NCBI GenBank assembly: GCA_035293805.1
Contig: DATGMD010000040.1
Span: forward strand, 62,001-126,000
Length of the DNA stretch: 64,000 nt
Direction: 5' to 3'
Origin: JAJPHF01 sp035293805
GTDB lineage: Bacteria > Chloroflexota > UBA6077 > JAJPHF01
Shown here: in pieces, positions 40,512 through 48,806 of the stretch
Layout: every line of letters begins with the position of its first letter
Position numbering within the stretch: the stretch's first letter is position 1
Made by a program: the position numbers and the translations under genes
The notes under the pieces: generated by a model
Database searches by the model: none
What the model was told of the DNA's origin: nothing
The model's input: the letters and a program-made list of their open reading frames with translations, nothing else

Positions 40512-41813
40512 TCACACGGGCAGCGGTGGCGGCACGGACGGCGGCTGCGGCGCCCGCATGGCCGCGAGCTGACGCAGCAGCGCGCCCAGGCCCAGGCAGA
40601 GCGCCAGGAACCCGGCCAGCCCGCCGATGAACGGCAAGTGCGTGACGACGTAGAGGACCACCAGCCCGAGCACCACGAGCCAGCGGGGATCGACGGCCGG
40701 CACCTCCGCGCGCCCGCGCCGCGCCAGCCCGACCAGCCAGGCGCCGAGCGCCAGGCCGAGCAGCAGCCAGCCCACGTACAGGCCCGCGAGGTACGCCAGG
40801 CCGCCGAGGAAGGCGACGGGCAGGCCGATCAGCGTGATCGCGACGAACAGCAGCGCCGCGGGGACGACGAACAGCGCCAGGATACCGACCCCAAAGCTGG
40901 GCAGCGGGTGCTCTTGCACCTGGGCCGCCGTGCCCTCCGCGAGGCGCGGCAGGTAGTGGACCAGCAGCACGCCGAGGATGATGCTCCCGACGAGCCAGAT
41001 CAGCCCGAAGAAGCCGAACAACCCACCGAACGGGTTCTCCCGCTGCTGCTCGCGCGCCTGCTGGGGGCGCTCCTCCGGGTGGAATTGCACGCCCCCAGCG
41101 GCCATGCTGGCGGGCAGCGCGCTCTCCTGCGGGCTCGTGTAGTCCAGGCGGCCGTCCACGTGCGCCCCTGGGTCGGCCGTCAGCGTCTCCACGTGGGCGG
41201 TGAGGTCGCGGCCCACCGTGCTGCCGAGCGTCAGCGTGCTCGTCGCCACGTCCACGTTGCGCCCGATCGGGCCCAACAGGCTCAGCGTCTGCATCGCGCC
41301 CAGGATGCTGCCGCCGACGGCGCCCTGCCGGCCGACCAGCACGGTCTGTCCGGCGGTAGTCGCGTTGCCGTCCACGCGGCCATTGACCGTCACCTGCTGC
41401 CCAGCCGCGCGCAGGTCGCCGCCCACGCTCCCGTCCACGGCCACCTGCTGGCCCGCGGTGATCAGGTCGTGCTGGATGGCGCCGCTCACCGTCACCGTTT
41501 GCCCGAAGGCGAACACCTCGCCGTTCACCTGCCCGTCGATGGTGATCGTCTGGCCCGTGGCGAAGAGGTCATCGTCGATCGTCGTGCCGGCGGGCACTGT
41601 CACGGTGTCCCCGCTGCGAAACTCCATCGCCTGCGCGGGGGTCGTGGCGGCCGCCAGCCCGGCGAGCATCAGGAGCATTACGCCCAGGTGGAGTAGCCAG
41701 CGATGAGCGCTGCCGGCGCGCGGGACCGCTCGGCCCCGCTCCGCCGCGAGCGCGGGCGTTGCACCGCCCGGTTGCGAAGTGACGAACGACTTGGACGACA
41801 TCAGGGTAAGCAT
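40512..41813 (-). CDS. Bactofilin-like (polymer-forming) membrane protein
   Basis: A 433-aa membrane protein. After a signal/TM segment (LHLGVMLLMLAGLAAATTPAQA), residues ~65-215 form a right-handed beta-helix of short repeats (ITIDGQVNGEVFAFGQTVTV, VAVDGSVGGDLRAAGQQVTV), as in bactofilins/DUF583 proteins. The second half has four to five transmembrane helices. GAGAGGAG upstream supports ATG 41813. It is the third gene of an operon with an ECF sigma factor and its anti-sigma factor, so it is a likely regulon member with an envelope or morphology role. Confidence 0.8.
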   Translation of the reverse strand: MLTLMSSKSFVTSQPGGATPALAAERGRAVPRAGSAHRWLLHLGVMLLMLAGLAAATTPAQAMEFRSGDTVTVPAGTTIDDDLFATGQTITIDGQVNGEVFAFGQTVTVSGAIQHDLITAGQQVAVDGSVGGDLRAAGQQVTVNGRVDGNATTAGQTVLVGRQGAVGGSILGAMQTLSLLGPIGRNVDVATSTLTLGSTVGRDLTAHVETLTADPGAHVDGRLDYTSPQESALPASMAAGGVQFHPEERPQQAREQQRENPFGGLFGFFGLIWLVGSIILGVLLVHYLPRLAEGTAAQVQEHPLPSFGVGILALFVVPAALLFVAITLIGLPVAFLGGLAYLAGLYVGWLLLGLALGAWLVGLARRGRAEVPAVDPRWLVVLGLVVLYVVTHLPFIGGLAGFLALCLGLGALLRQLAAMRAPQPPSVPPPLPV

Positions 41814-41832
41814 GAAGTGCTCCTCTCGCGAG

Positions 41833-42375
41833 TTACTCGATCTCGGCACGGCGCGGGAGCGTCGGCTGCCACGGGCGACTCAGCACGAGCACCAGGGCGG
41901 CGGCCAGCCCGGCCGCGACGAGCGGCGGATCGATCAGGGGCGGCGCGGCCAGCGCGGCGAGCAGCGCCGCTCCCAGATACCAGGCCTGGGCGAGCAGCCA
42001 GGCGAGGGCGAGCCCCGCCAGCCCCAGGCGGTTCGCCAGGACGACCAGCAGCTCCAGCGCCGGCAGCGCGACGAGCCAGGCGGCGTAGGCGCCGGCCAGG
42101 CCCAGCACGACGAGCGTCGGCCACCAGGACGCTGGCCGGGCGGACGTGTGCGCTGCCCGCCAAGATCCCGCCAGGTCCGCGCGCGCCAGGAAGGCCAGCT
42201 CGGCGCCGTCGAGCGCGAGCGCCGCGCGCCACGCCCGCTCCTCGGCCCGGCGGGCCTCGCGTCGCCGCGCGCAGGCGGGGCAGGATGCCGCGTGCGCGGC
42301 CACCGCCGCGGCCTCGTCGGCGGCCAGCGCCTCGTCCAGCCAGCGATCCAGTAGCGCGTCGTCAGGACAGCGCAT
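41833..42375 (-). CDS. Anti-sigma factor with zf-HC2 domain
   Basis: A 180-aa membrane protein. The N-terminus has the zinc-binding anti-sigma pattern HAASCPAC (residues 27-35) after a helical segment (LLDRWLDEALAADEAAAV), which binds the ECF sigma factor. Three to four hydrophobic segments follow (about 85-165), placing the sensor in the membrane. It overlaps the sigma gene by 14 bases, the standard coupling for such pairs. What signal releases the sigma factor is unknown. Confidence 0.85.
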   Translation of the reverse strand: MRCPDDALLDRWLDEALAADEAAAVAAHAASCPACARRREARRAEERAWRAALALDGAELAFLARADLAGSWRAAHTSARPASWWPTLVVLGLAGAYAAWLVALPALELLVVLANRLGLAGLALAWLLAQAWYLGAALLAALAAPPLIDPPLVAAGLAAALVLVLSRPWQPTLPRRAEIE

Positions 42376-42964
42376 CGGCGGTCACCCCCTCGGCGGCCAG
42401 CCGGCCGCGAAGCTGCTCGCGGGCGCGCAACAGGTACACCCCCACCGTGCCGCTGGGCAGGCCGGTCTGCGCCGCGATCTCGGCATACGACAGGTCGTGC
42501 AGGTAACGCAGCACCGTGACGAGTCGGTACTGCTCCGGCAGCGCGGCGAGCGCCCGGTGGACGGCCGCGCGCCGCTCGCGGGCAAGCGCGACCCCTTCCG
42601 GCGGCGCCTCGTCGGCGGGCAGCGTTGCCAGCGCGGCCTCGCCGGCCGCGCCGCTCACCGTCTGGCGGGCCGCGCGGCCCCGCTCGCGCAGGTAGCTCAG
42701 CGCCTCGTTGCTGGCGATGCGCAGCAGCCACGGCCGCAGCGGGCGGCTCGTGTCGACGCTTCCCAGAGCGCGATACGCTTTGTAGAACGCGCCGTTGGCG
42801 ACCTCCAGCGCCGCCTCGCGGTCGCCGATCAGGCGCAGCGCCGTGGCGTAGACCGCCGCCTGGTGGCGCTCGACCACCTCGGCGAACGCCTCGGCCTGGC
42901 CGGCGCGGCAGCGGGCCACCGCGCGCGCGTCGGCATTCGTCTCGGGCTCTACGGCCACGGCCAT
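42362..42964 (-). CDS. ECF sigma factor
   Basis: A 200-aa extracytoplasmic-function sigma factor. Region 2 covers FAEVVERHQAAVYATALRLIGDREAALEVANGAFYKAYRAL and WLLRIASNEALSYLRER; a charged linker leads to region 4, ALAALPEQYRLVTVLRYLHD with the HTH SYAEIAAQTGLPSGTVGVYLLRAREQL. GGAGGGG precedes the ATG. It should direct polymerase to its own operon and others under envelope stress. A TGTAAG/CGTATC promoter-like pair sits upstream. Confidence 0.9.
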   Translation of the reverse strand: MAVAVEPETNADARAVARCRAGQAEAFAEVVERHQAAVYATALRLIGDREAALEVANGAFYKAYRALGSVDTSRPLRPWLLRIASNEALSYLRERGRAARQTVSGAAGEAALATLPADEAPPEGVALARERRAAVHRALAALPEQYRLVTVLRYLHDLSYAEIAAQTGLPSGTVGVYLLRAREQLRGRLAAEGVTADALS

Positions 42965-42991
42965 CGGCGCCCCTCCCCTCGCTCTGGTATA

Positions 42992-43020
42992 GATACGCCT
43001 GGACCGCCCATCGTCTTACA
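42992..43020 (-). promoter_or_regulatory. Candidate ECF-type autoregulatory promoter
   Basis: On the minus strand TGTAAG (43020-43015) and CGTATC (42997-42992) are 17 bases apart, similar to ECF promoters with an AAC-type -35 and a CGTA/CGTC -10. It lies just upstream of the ECF sigma gene, where self-activation is common. Confidence 0.35.
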
Positions 43021-43058
43021 ATGGGCGCAGCAAAATAGTGACCAGGAAGGGAGCCGCC

Positions 43059-43862
43059 ATGGAGAGTCTGGCCGAGCGCGCCGAAAGCCGCCTGCTCGCC
43101 GTCATCGGGCGCTACGCCGCCGGCGAGGCCGAGGTGGTCCGCGCCTATTTCGCCCGGGAGCACACGCCGGAGGAGCACTTCGACGTGCTGCTGCGCCAGA
43201 TGGGCCGTGAGCTGCAGACCAGCCAGTGGCTACACCGCGCTGTGCTGATGAACGAGCAGCTCGAGGACAGCGTCGACCGCCATCGCTTCGTGGACTTCCT
43301 GGAGCAGATCGCCGACGAGGTGAAGCACTACGCGCTGCTCGCCGACCTGGCCGAGTGGGTGGTCGGCCGCCAGCTGACGCGCGCCGAGGCCACGCAGTAC
43401 CAGGTGTACGCGGTCTACGATCCGGCGCTGCCCGAGGAGCACCTGCGGCACCCGGCGCTCCCCGAGGCGACGCGCATGGTGGAGTTCATCCGCGAGGCGC
43501 ACGCGACGCACGGCGCGGAGTTCGCGCACGCTGTCTTGCGGCTGAGTGAGGGCGGGGGGGGCGGCGCGTTCGTCGCGGCGAGCGAGCTAGCCGGCGACGA
43601 GTTCCGCGAGCGGCTCGCCGCGGCGATGCGGGCCATCGTGCGCGACGAGCTGGGCCACGGCCCGGGCCGCGTGCGCGCCTTCGCCCGCGAATGGGTGCAG
43701 GACGAGGCGACGCTAGAGCGGGCCGAAGCGCTGCTGGCCGCCTACATGGCGCAGCACCTGCGCCTCCGCAACGAGATCTGGCGCAACCCGCTCTCGGAGG
43801 AGCGCCTGGCGGCCATCGACCGCGGCGAGATCGCGCCCATGTCCATCGCCGTCCCGGCCTGA
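43059..43862 (+). CDS. Ferritin-like putative diiron protein
   Basis: A 267-aa all-helical protein. Two E-x-x-H motifs, ADEVKHYALLADL (about residues 89-101) and RDELGHGPGRV (about 197-207), with other Glu in helices, fit a ferritin-like diiron four-helix bundle. I cannot name a subfamily. GGAAGGGAG precedes ATG 43059. It is divergent from the ECF sigma operon with under 100 bases between, so it may be a target of that sigma factor. Possible roles are oxygen/peroxide handling or an oxidase. Confidence 0.7.
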   Translation: MESLAERAESRLLAVIGRYAAGEAEVVRAYFAREHTPEEHFDVLLRQMGRELQTSQWLHRAVLMNEQLEDSVDRHRFVDFLEQIADEVKHYALLADLAEWVVGRQLTRAEATQYQVYAVYDPALPEEHLRHPALPEATRMVEFIREAHATHGAEFAHAVLRLSEGGGGGAFVAASELAGDEFRERLAAAMRAIVRDELGHGPGRVRAFAREWVQDEATLERAEALLAAYMAQHLRLRNEIWRNPLSEERLAAIDRGEIAPMSIAVPA

Positions 43863-43914
43863 TAGCAGCGCCGGGCGGGCTATACTGCTCCCAGGTCCGA
43901 CCAGGAGACGTGTC

Positions 43915-44178
43915 GTGAACAAGGTCGAGATTCAAGCGGACCTCGCTCGCTTCGAGGCCGACGCACACTACGTGGGGAAGCACTGGGACGAGCTTCTTGC
44001 GAAGTATCCCGATCACTGCGTCGCCGTCTACAACCAGCAGGTTGTAGGCGCGGCGAAAGACCCTCGCGAGCTTGTAGAGCAACTTGAGCGCAAGGGGCTG
44101 GACCCAGGCAGGGTCTATCGCAAGTGGCTGTCCACTAGTGAGGATCTGCTCATCGTGCCTGCTCTATCGACCGGATGA
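43915..44178 (+). CDS. DUF5678-type small protein
   Basis: An 87-aa protein with the DUF5678-like pattern: a first helix, HWDELLAKYPDHCVAVYNQQVVGAAKDPRELVEQLERKG, where a strand pair VAVYNQQVVGAA is followed by an amphipathic helix. GTG 43915 has AGGAG eight bases upstream. Its stop overlaps the start of the retropepsin-like gene by four bases (ATGA). This two-gene arrangement recurs in many bacteria, but the function is unknown; a toxin-antitoxin or processing role has only context behind it. Confidence 0.75.
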   Translation: MNKVEIQADLARFEADAHYVGKHWDELLAKYPDHCVAVYNQQVVGAAKDPRELVEQLERKGLDPGRVYRKWLSTSEDLLIVPALSTG

Positions 44179-44618
44179 TCCGCGGCTACTTCGAGGGCCC
44201 TCCTGGACGACGGCGTCCATTCGTCACCGCGAGACTGGAACTCGCGACGCGCGGTCCAGTAGGTGAAGTCGAGTTCCTGATCGATACGGGCGCCGAGTCC
44301 ACGATCCTGGGGCCGGTGGATGCATTGTGGCTTCGCATCGACACGAGATTGCTGCCGACCGGTCCACGTACCGTCGGCATCGGCGGCCGCATCGCCACTA
44401 CCCGCCTCGAAGCGAGACTCCGGCTCGGCGACCGGCCGATCTCGACCGTGCTACGCCTGCTCGCGCCGCGCTCGCGGCGCCAACAGCAAGCTCTTCTAAG
44501 CCTTCCCTCGTTGCTCGGCCGTGACGTCCTGCGGCACTTTGCCTTGGTTGTCGAGGAGCGAACCGATCGTGTGTTGCTCCTGGATCCGGACGAGGCAGAC
44601 GCCCTATCGCTTCCCTAA
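44175..44618 (+). CDS. Retropepsin-like aspartyl protease
   Basis: A 147-aa single-lobe aspartyl protease domain. The catalytic motif is FLIDTGAEST (Asp-Thr-Gly, about residues 34-43), followed by a flap region with IGGRIATTRLEARLRLG and a second hydrophobic-Gly element LLGRDVLRHFALVVEE (the ILGRD motif of the family). Like viral proteases it must dimerise to be active. It has no ribosome binding site of its own and is coupled to the DUF5678 gene by ATGA. The substrate may be the partner protein, which is inference. Confidence 0.82.
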   Translation: MIRGYFEGPPGRRRPFVTARLELATRGPVGEVEFLIDTGAESTILGPVDALWLRIDTRLLPTGPRTVGIGGRIATTRLEARLRLGDRPISTVLRLLAPRSRRQQQALLSLPSLLGRDVLRHFALVVEERTDRVLLLDPDEADALSLP

Positions 44619-44636
44619 GGGCTGAGTGAGCGGTGC

Positions 44637-44642
44637 TATAAT
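44637..44642 (+). promoter_or_regulatory. -10 box upstream of the cox-like operon
   Basis: Perfect TATAAT 53 bases before the coxL-type ATG, in the short gap after the protease gene. No good -35 is visible at 16-18 bases (TTCCCT lies 20 bases upstream), so activation by a regulator may be needed. Confidence 0.35.
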
Positions 44643-44695
44643 CGGCCGCGCGCCGGCCTGGTCGTCCGCGACTTGCCGCTAGAGGAGGGCTCAGC

Positions 44696-47107
44696 ATGGT
44701 GCTCTCGCGCACGGTCGGAGCCAGCATCAAGCGCCGCGAGGACCCGCGGCTGGTCACGGGGCAGGGCCAGTACGTCGACGACGTGCGCCTGCCCGGCACG
44801 CTGTACATGGCGTTCGTGCGCAGCCCGCACGCGCACGCCCGGCTGGGCCGCATCGACACGAGCGCGGCGCTCCAGCAGCCCGGCGTCGTTGCCGCCTTCA
44901 GGCACGCCGACTGCGACCTCGTCCTCACCACCCACGCCGCCCTGAACCCGCAGAAGCCGCCGCCGCCACACCCGGTCCTCGCCCACGACAAGGTCCGCTT
45001 CGTCGGCGAGGCCGTGGCGATGGTGCTCGCCGACGACCGCTACGTGGCGCGCGACGCCGCCGACCTGGTGGAGGTCGAGTACGAGCCGCTGCCGGCCGCG
45101 GCGTCGATGCAGGCCGCGCTGGCCGAGGGCGCGCCGCTCGTCCACGACGACTTCCCCGGCAACGTGTACCTGAAGATGGAGCGGAACCAGGGCGACTGGG
45201 ACGAGGCGCGGCGCCAGGCGGCGCGGGTGGTGCGCCTGGACATCTTCAACCAGCGCGTGAACTCGCTGCCGATGGAGCCCCGCGCCGCGCTTGCGGAGTA
45301 TCGGCGCTACGACGACACGCTGACGCTCTGGTCGTCCAACCAGGTGCCGCACACCCTCCGCAGCGAGGTGGCCAAGCTGCTCGGCATGGCCGAGAGCCGT
45401 GTGCGGGTGATCGCGCCCGACGTGGGCGGTGGCTTCGGCTCGAAGCTGAACGTCTATCCCGAGGAGGTGCTGACGGCCTGGGCCGCCAAGCGCCTCGGGC
45501 GGCCGGTGAAGTGGGTGGAGGAGCGGCGCGAGAGCCTGCTGACACTCTCGCACGGCCGCGGCCAGATCGACGAGATCGAGGCGGCGGTGGCCGCGGACGG
45601 CAAGATCCTCGGCCTGCGCGCCCGCGTCGTCGGCGACCTGGGCGCCCACCTCTTGCTGTTCACGGCGCTGATTCCGGTCCTGACGATCAACATGCTCGTC
45701 GGCCCCTACGACATCCCGGTAGTCGCGTCCGAGCTGACGGAGGTGTTCACGCACTGTGCGCCGACGGATGCGCATCGCGGCGCCGGGCGGCCCGAGGCGA
45801 CGTTCCTGCTGGAGCGGCTGATGGACCGCATCGCCGCCGAGCTAGGGCTTGACCCGGCCGACGTGCGGCGGCGCAACTTCGTGCAGCCGGGCCAGTTCCC
45901 GTACACCTCGGTCGTCGGCAGCGTCTACGATAGCGGCAACTACCCCGCCGCGCTCGACAAGGCCTTGCAGGCCGTGGGCTATGAGCAGCTACGCGCCGAG
46001 CAGCGCCGGCTGCGCGAGCAGGGCCGCTACCTGGGCATCGGCCTCGGCAGCTACGTCGAGCTGACGGGCGTCGGGCCGTCCCGCGGCTTCGGGGCGCCCG
46101 TGTGGGAGGCCGCCGTCGTGCGCGCCGAGCCGGATGGCACGGTGACGGTGATCTCGGGCGCGCCCTCCCAGGGGCAGGGCCACGAGACGAGCTTCGCGCA
46201 GATCGTGGCCGGCGAGCTGGGCGTGCCCTTCGAGAGCGTGCGCGTGCTGACCGGCGACACCGCCGTCGGCGTGACGGGCATCGGCACGTTCGGCAGCCGC
46301 AGCATGCCCGTCGCTGGCGGCGCGATCGCGGGCGCCGCGGCGCGGGTGCGCGAGAAGGCGCTGCAAGTCGCGGCGGCGCTGCTGGAGGCGGCGCCCGCGG
46401 ACCTGGAGTACCGCGACGGCCAGGCGCTGGTGCGCGGCCAGCCCGGCAAGGCGGTCACCTTCCAGCAGATCGCCAACGCCGCCTACGCCGCGTTCATGCT
46501 GCCGCCCGAGATCGAGCCGGGCCTGGAAGCGACGATGTTCTTCGACCCGCCGAACATGACCTATCCGTTCGGCACGCACGTCTGCGTGGTCGAGGTCGAC
46601 CCGCGCAGCGGCGCGGTGCAGATCCTGCGCTTCGTCGCCGTCGACGACGCGGGCCGCATCATCAACCCGCTCCTCGCGGCCGGCCAGATCCACGGCGGCA
46701 TCGCCCAGGGCATCGGCCAGGCGCTGTACGAGGAGATCGTCTACGACGACGAGGGGCAGCTACAGACCGCGTCGCTGATGGACTACGCGCTGCCGACCGC
46801 CGACAAGGTGCCGCACTTCGAGCTGGACCGCACGGAGACGCCGGGGACGACGAACCCGCTGGGCGCGAAGGGCATCGGCGAGGCCGGCACCATCGGCAGC
46901 ACCCCGGCCGTGGTCAACGCCGTGCTCGACGCCTTGCTCCCCTTCGGCGTCACGCACATCGACATGCCGCTGAAACCGGAGCGCATCTGGCGAGCGATCC
47001 GGGGGCGGTCGGCGGCGGGGCAGGACGCTGCTGTCGTGGCGGCCGCCGAGGAGGCGCCGGGCACGGCGGAGCCCAGCCACGTGCCGCCCGGGCAGGAGGG
47101 GCGCTAG
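44696..47107 (+). CDS. coxL: Form II CoxL-like molybdopterin hydroxylase, large subunit
   Basis: An 803-aa large subunit of the xanthine oxidase/CO dehydrogenase family. Residues 1-150 form the a/b hammerhead domain (SIKRREDPRLVTGQGQYVDD), the rest binds the Mo-cytosine-dinucleotide cofactor: APDVGGGFGSK, the active-site loop AHRGAGR at 359-365, QGQGHETSFAQI and the catalytic Glu729 in GAKGIGEAGT. The loop is of form II type (AYRGAGR-like), not the form I AYxCSFR of proven CO dehydrogenases, so the substrate may be another small carbon or aromatic compound. GAGGAGG precedes the ATG. The operon order is L-S-M. Confidence 0.92.
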   Translation: MVLSRTVGASIKRREDPRLVTGQGQYVDDVRLPGTLYMAFVRSPHAHARLGRIDTSAALQQPGVVAAFRHADCDLVLTTHAALNPQKPPPPHPVLAHDKVRFVGEAVAMVLADDRYVARDAADLVEVEYEPLPAAASMQAALAEGAPLVHDDFPGNVYLKMERNQGDWDEARRQAARVVRLDIFNQRVNSLPMEPRAALAEYRRYDDTLTLWSSNQVPHTLRSEVAKLLGMAESRVRVIAPDVGGGFGSKLNVYPEEVLTAWAAKRLGRPVKWVEERRESLLTLSHGRGQIDEIEAAVAADGKILGLRARVVGDLGAHLLLFTALIPVLTINMLVGPYDIPVVASELTEVFTHCAPTDAHRGAGRPEATFLLERLMDRIAAELGLDPADVRRRNFVQPGQFPYTSVVGSVYDSGNYPAALDKALQAVGYEQLRAEQRRLREQGRYLGIGLGSYVELTGVGPSRGFGAPVWEAAVVRAEPDGTVTVISGAPSQGQGHETSFAQIVAGELGVPFESVRVLTGDTAVGVTGIGTFGSRSMPVAGGAIAGAAARVREKALQVAAALLEAAPADLEYRDGQALVRGQPGKAVTFQQIANAAYAAFMLPPEIEPGLEATMFFDPPNMTYPFGTHVCVVEVDPRSGAVQILRFVAVDDAGRIINPLLAAGQIHGGIAQGIGQALYEEIVYDDEGQLQTASLMDYALPTADKVPHFELDRTETPGTTNPLGAKGIGEAGTIGSTPAVVNAVLDALLPFGVTHIDMPLKPERIWRAIRGRSAAGQDAAVVAAAEEAPGTAEPSHVPPGQEGR

Positions 47108-47709
47108 TGAAGCTGCCGATTCGCGTCACGGTCAACGGCGCGGCGCAAGCCCACGAGGTCGAGCCGCGCCTGTTGCTCGTCCACTACCTGCGCGACGTGC
47201 TGGGCCTCACCGGCACGCACGTGGGCTGCGACACCAGCCAGTGCGGCGCCTGCACGGTCCTCGTGGACGGCGCCGCCGTCAAGTCCTGCACCGTGCTGGC
47301 CGTCCAGACTGACGGCTGCGAGATCACCACCATCGAGGGACTAGCGGAGCTGGGGCCCCCTCCCCCAACCCCCTCCCCCCAAGAGGGGGCGGGGGCGTCC
47401 CCGCAGCCCGCGCCCGCCTCGTCCTCCCCCCTTTCCCCCCAGGGGGGAGAGGGGGGCAGGGGGGAGAGGGGTCTACACCCCCTCCAGCAAGCCTTCTGGG
47501 ACCAGCACGGCCTCCAGTGCGGCTACTGCACGCCGGGGATGATCATGGCCGCCTACGACCTCTTGCGCCAGCAGCCGCAGCCCTCCGAGGAGGAGATCCG
47601 GCACGGCCTGGAGGGCGTGCTCTGCCGCTGCACCGGCTACCAGCACATCGTGGCGGCCGTCCAGCAGGCGGCGGAGCAGCTTCGCGCCCGCACGGCGCCG
47701 GCCAAGTAG
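47107..47709 (+). CDS. coxS: CoxS-like [2Fe-2S] subunit with repeat-derived insert
   Basis: A 200-aa iron-sulfur subunit that passes electrons from the Mo site to FAD. Cluster I ligands are Cys41, 46, 49 and 61; cluster II ligands are Cys138, 141, 173 and 175. Residues 83-121 are a Pro/Gly/Ser-rich stretch between the two domains that relatives (about 160 aa) lack; it is encoded by a palindromic G/C repeat at 47355-47471, exactly 117 bases, keeping the frame. The GTG start overlaps the coxL stop by one base. Both clusters are intact, so the linker may be tolerated. Confidence 0.93.
   Translation: MKLPIRVTVNGAAQAHEVEPRLLLVHYLRDVLGLTGTHVGCDTSQCGACTVLVDGAAVKSCTVLAVQTDGCEITTIEGLAELGPPPPTPSPQEGAGASPQPAPASSSPLSPQGGEGGRGERGLHPLQQAFWDQHGLQCGYCTPGMIMAAYDLLRQQPQPSEEEIRHGLEGVLCRCTGYQHIVAAVQQAAEQLRARTAPAK
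47355..47471 (+). repeat. Palindromic repeat inserted in frame inside coxS
   Basis: Two facing C-run/G-run units (CCCCTCCCCCC...GAGGGGGCGGGGG and CCCCCTTTCCCCCC...GGGGGGAGAGGGG) related in style to the dispersed intergenic elements. The length of 117 bases (39 codons) preserves the reading frame and adds a flexible linker to the protein. Confidence 0.72.
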
Positions 47710-47720
47710 GGGAGGGGCCG

Positions 47721-48611
47721 ATGTTTCCGCGTGCGTTCGAATACGTGGCGCCCGCCACCCTGGACGAGGCGCTGGCCCTGCTGGCCGAAGACCCCGACGA
47801 GACGCGAGCCCTGGCAGGAGGCCACAGCCTGCTGCCCCTGATGAAGCTGCGGCTGGCCGCGCCGCGGCGGCTGGTCGACCTGCGCCACCTGCGCGGCGCG
47901 CTCGGCGGCGTCGGCGCGGCAGGCGACAGCGGCGCGGAGGTTACCGTCGGCGCGCTCACCACGTACCACGCCCTGGCCAGCCATCCCTTGCTCAGCGAGC
48001 GCTATCCCGTGCTCTGCGAGGTCGCGGGCGCGATCGGCGACCTGCAGGTGCGCAATTGCGGCACGCTCGGCGGCAGCCTGGCGCACGCCGACCCGGCCGG
48101 CGACCTGCCGGCGGTCGTGCTCGCGCTGGACGCCCGGCTGGAGGCGGCGAGCCGGGGCGGCGCCACCCGTCGCCTCGACGCGGCCGAGTTCTTCCGCGGC
48201 GCCTATACCACGGCGCTCGCGCCCGGCGAGCTGCTGACGCGCGTCCACTTGCCCGCCCTGCCGGCGCGGACCGGCGCGGCCTACGCCAAGTTCCGCAATC
48301 CCGCCAGCGGCTATGCCGTGGTCGGGATTGCCGCGTGCGTGGGCCTGGGCGAGGACGGTCGTGTGGCGACCGCGCGCGTGGGCGTGACGGGCGTGGGCGA
48401 GGTCGCCTACCGCGCGCGCGACTGCGAGGCGGCACTGATCGGCCAAGAGCCGTCGGCGGAGCGCCTGCACGAGGCCGCGGCGCGCGCCGCGGCCGGCGTC
48501 GAGCCGCTCGACGACGTGTATGCCTCGGGCGAATACCGGACCTACCTGACCGGCGTCTTCGCCGAGCGCGCGCTGAGCCGCGCGCTGGAGCGCGCGCGGG
48601 GCGCCGCCTGA
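47721..48611 (+). CDS. coxM: CoxM-like FAD-binding subunit
   Basis: A 296-aa flavin subunit of the molybdenum hydroxylase, which takes electrons from the FeS protein to an acceptor. FAD-binding motifs are AGGHSLLPLMKLR (about 32-44) and GTLGGSLAHADPAGD (about 112-126); the C-terminal CO-dehydrogenase flavoprotein domain has EYRTYLTGVFAERAL. GGGGAGGGG precedes ATG 47721, 11 bases after coxS. It completes a three-subunit enzyme; maturation genes (coxD/E/F-like) are not in the window. Confidence 0.93.
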   Translation: MFPRAFEYVAPATLDEALALLAEDPDETRALAGGHSLLPLMKLRLAAPRRLVDLRHLRGALGGVGAAGDSGAEVTVGALTTYHALASHPLLSERYPVLCEVAGAIGDLQVRNCGTLGGSLAHADPAGDLPAVVLALDARLEAASRGGATRRLDAAEFFRGAYTTALAPGELLTRVHLPALPARTGAAYAKFRNPASGYAVVGIAACVGLGEDGRVATARVGVTGVGEVAYRARDCEAALIGQEPSAERLHEAAARAAAGVEPLDDVYASGEYRTYLTGVFAERALSRALERARGAA

Positions 48612-48806
48612 GCGCGCCCCGTCGGGTAACTTGGTAGCGGTAAGGGGCGCGGTGCTATGCTGAAGCGGGCAGCAAGGGCCTGGCCGCTCGCTTGGCACGG
48701 CGCTTGCGTAGTATTGGTCCCGAGCGAGGTAGCGCGCGACGCGGCGGCTCGCCACTAGTCGCCTCGCCTGACCCGCGCTGCCGACCCCCGCTGTGGGAGA
48801 AATGGC

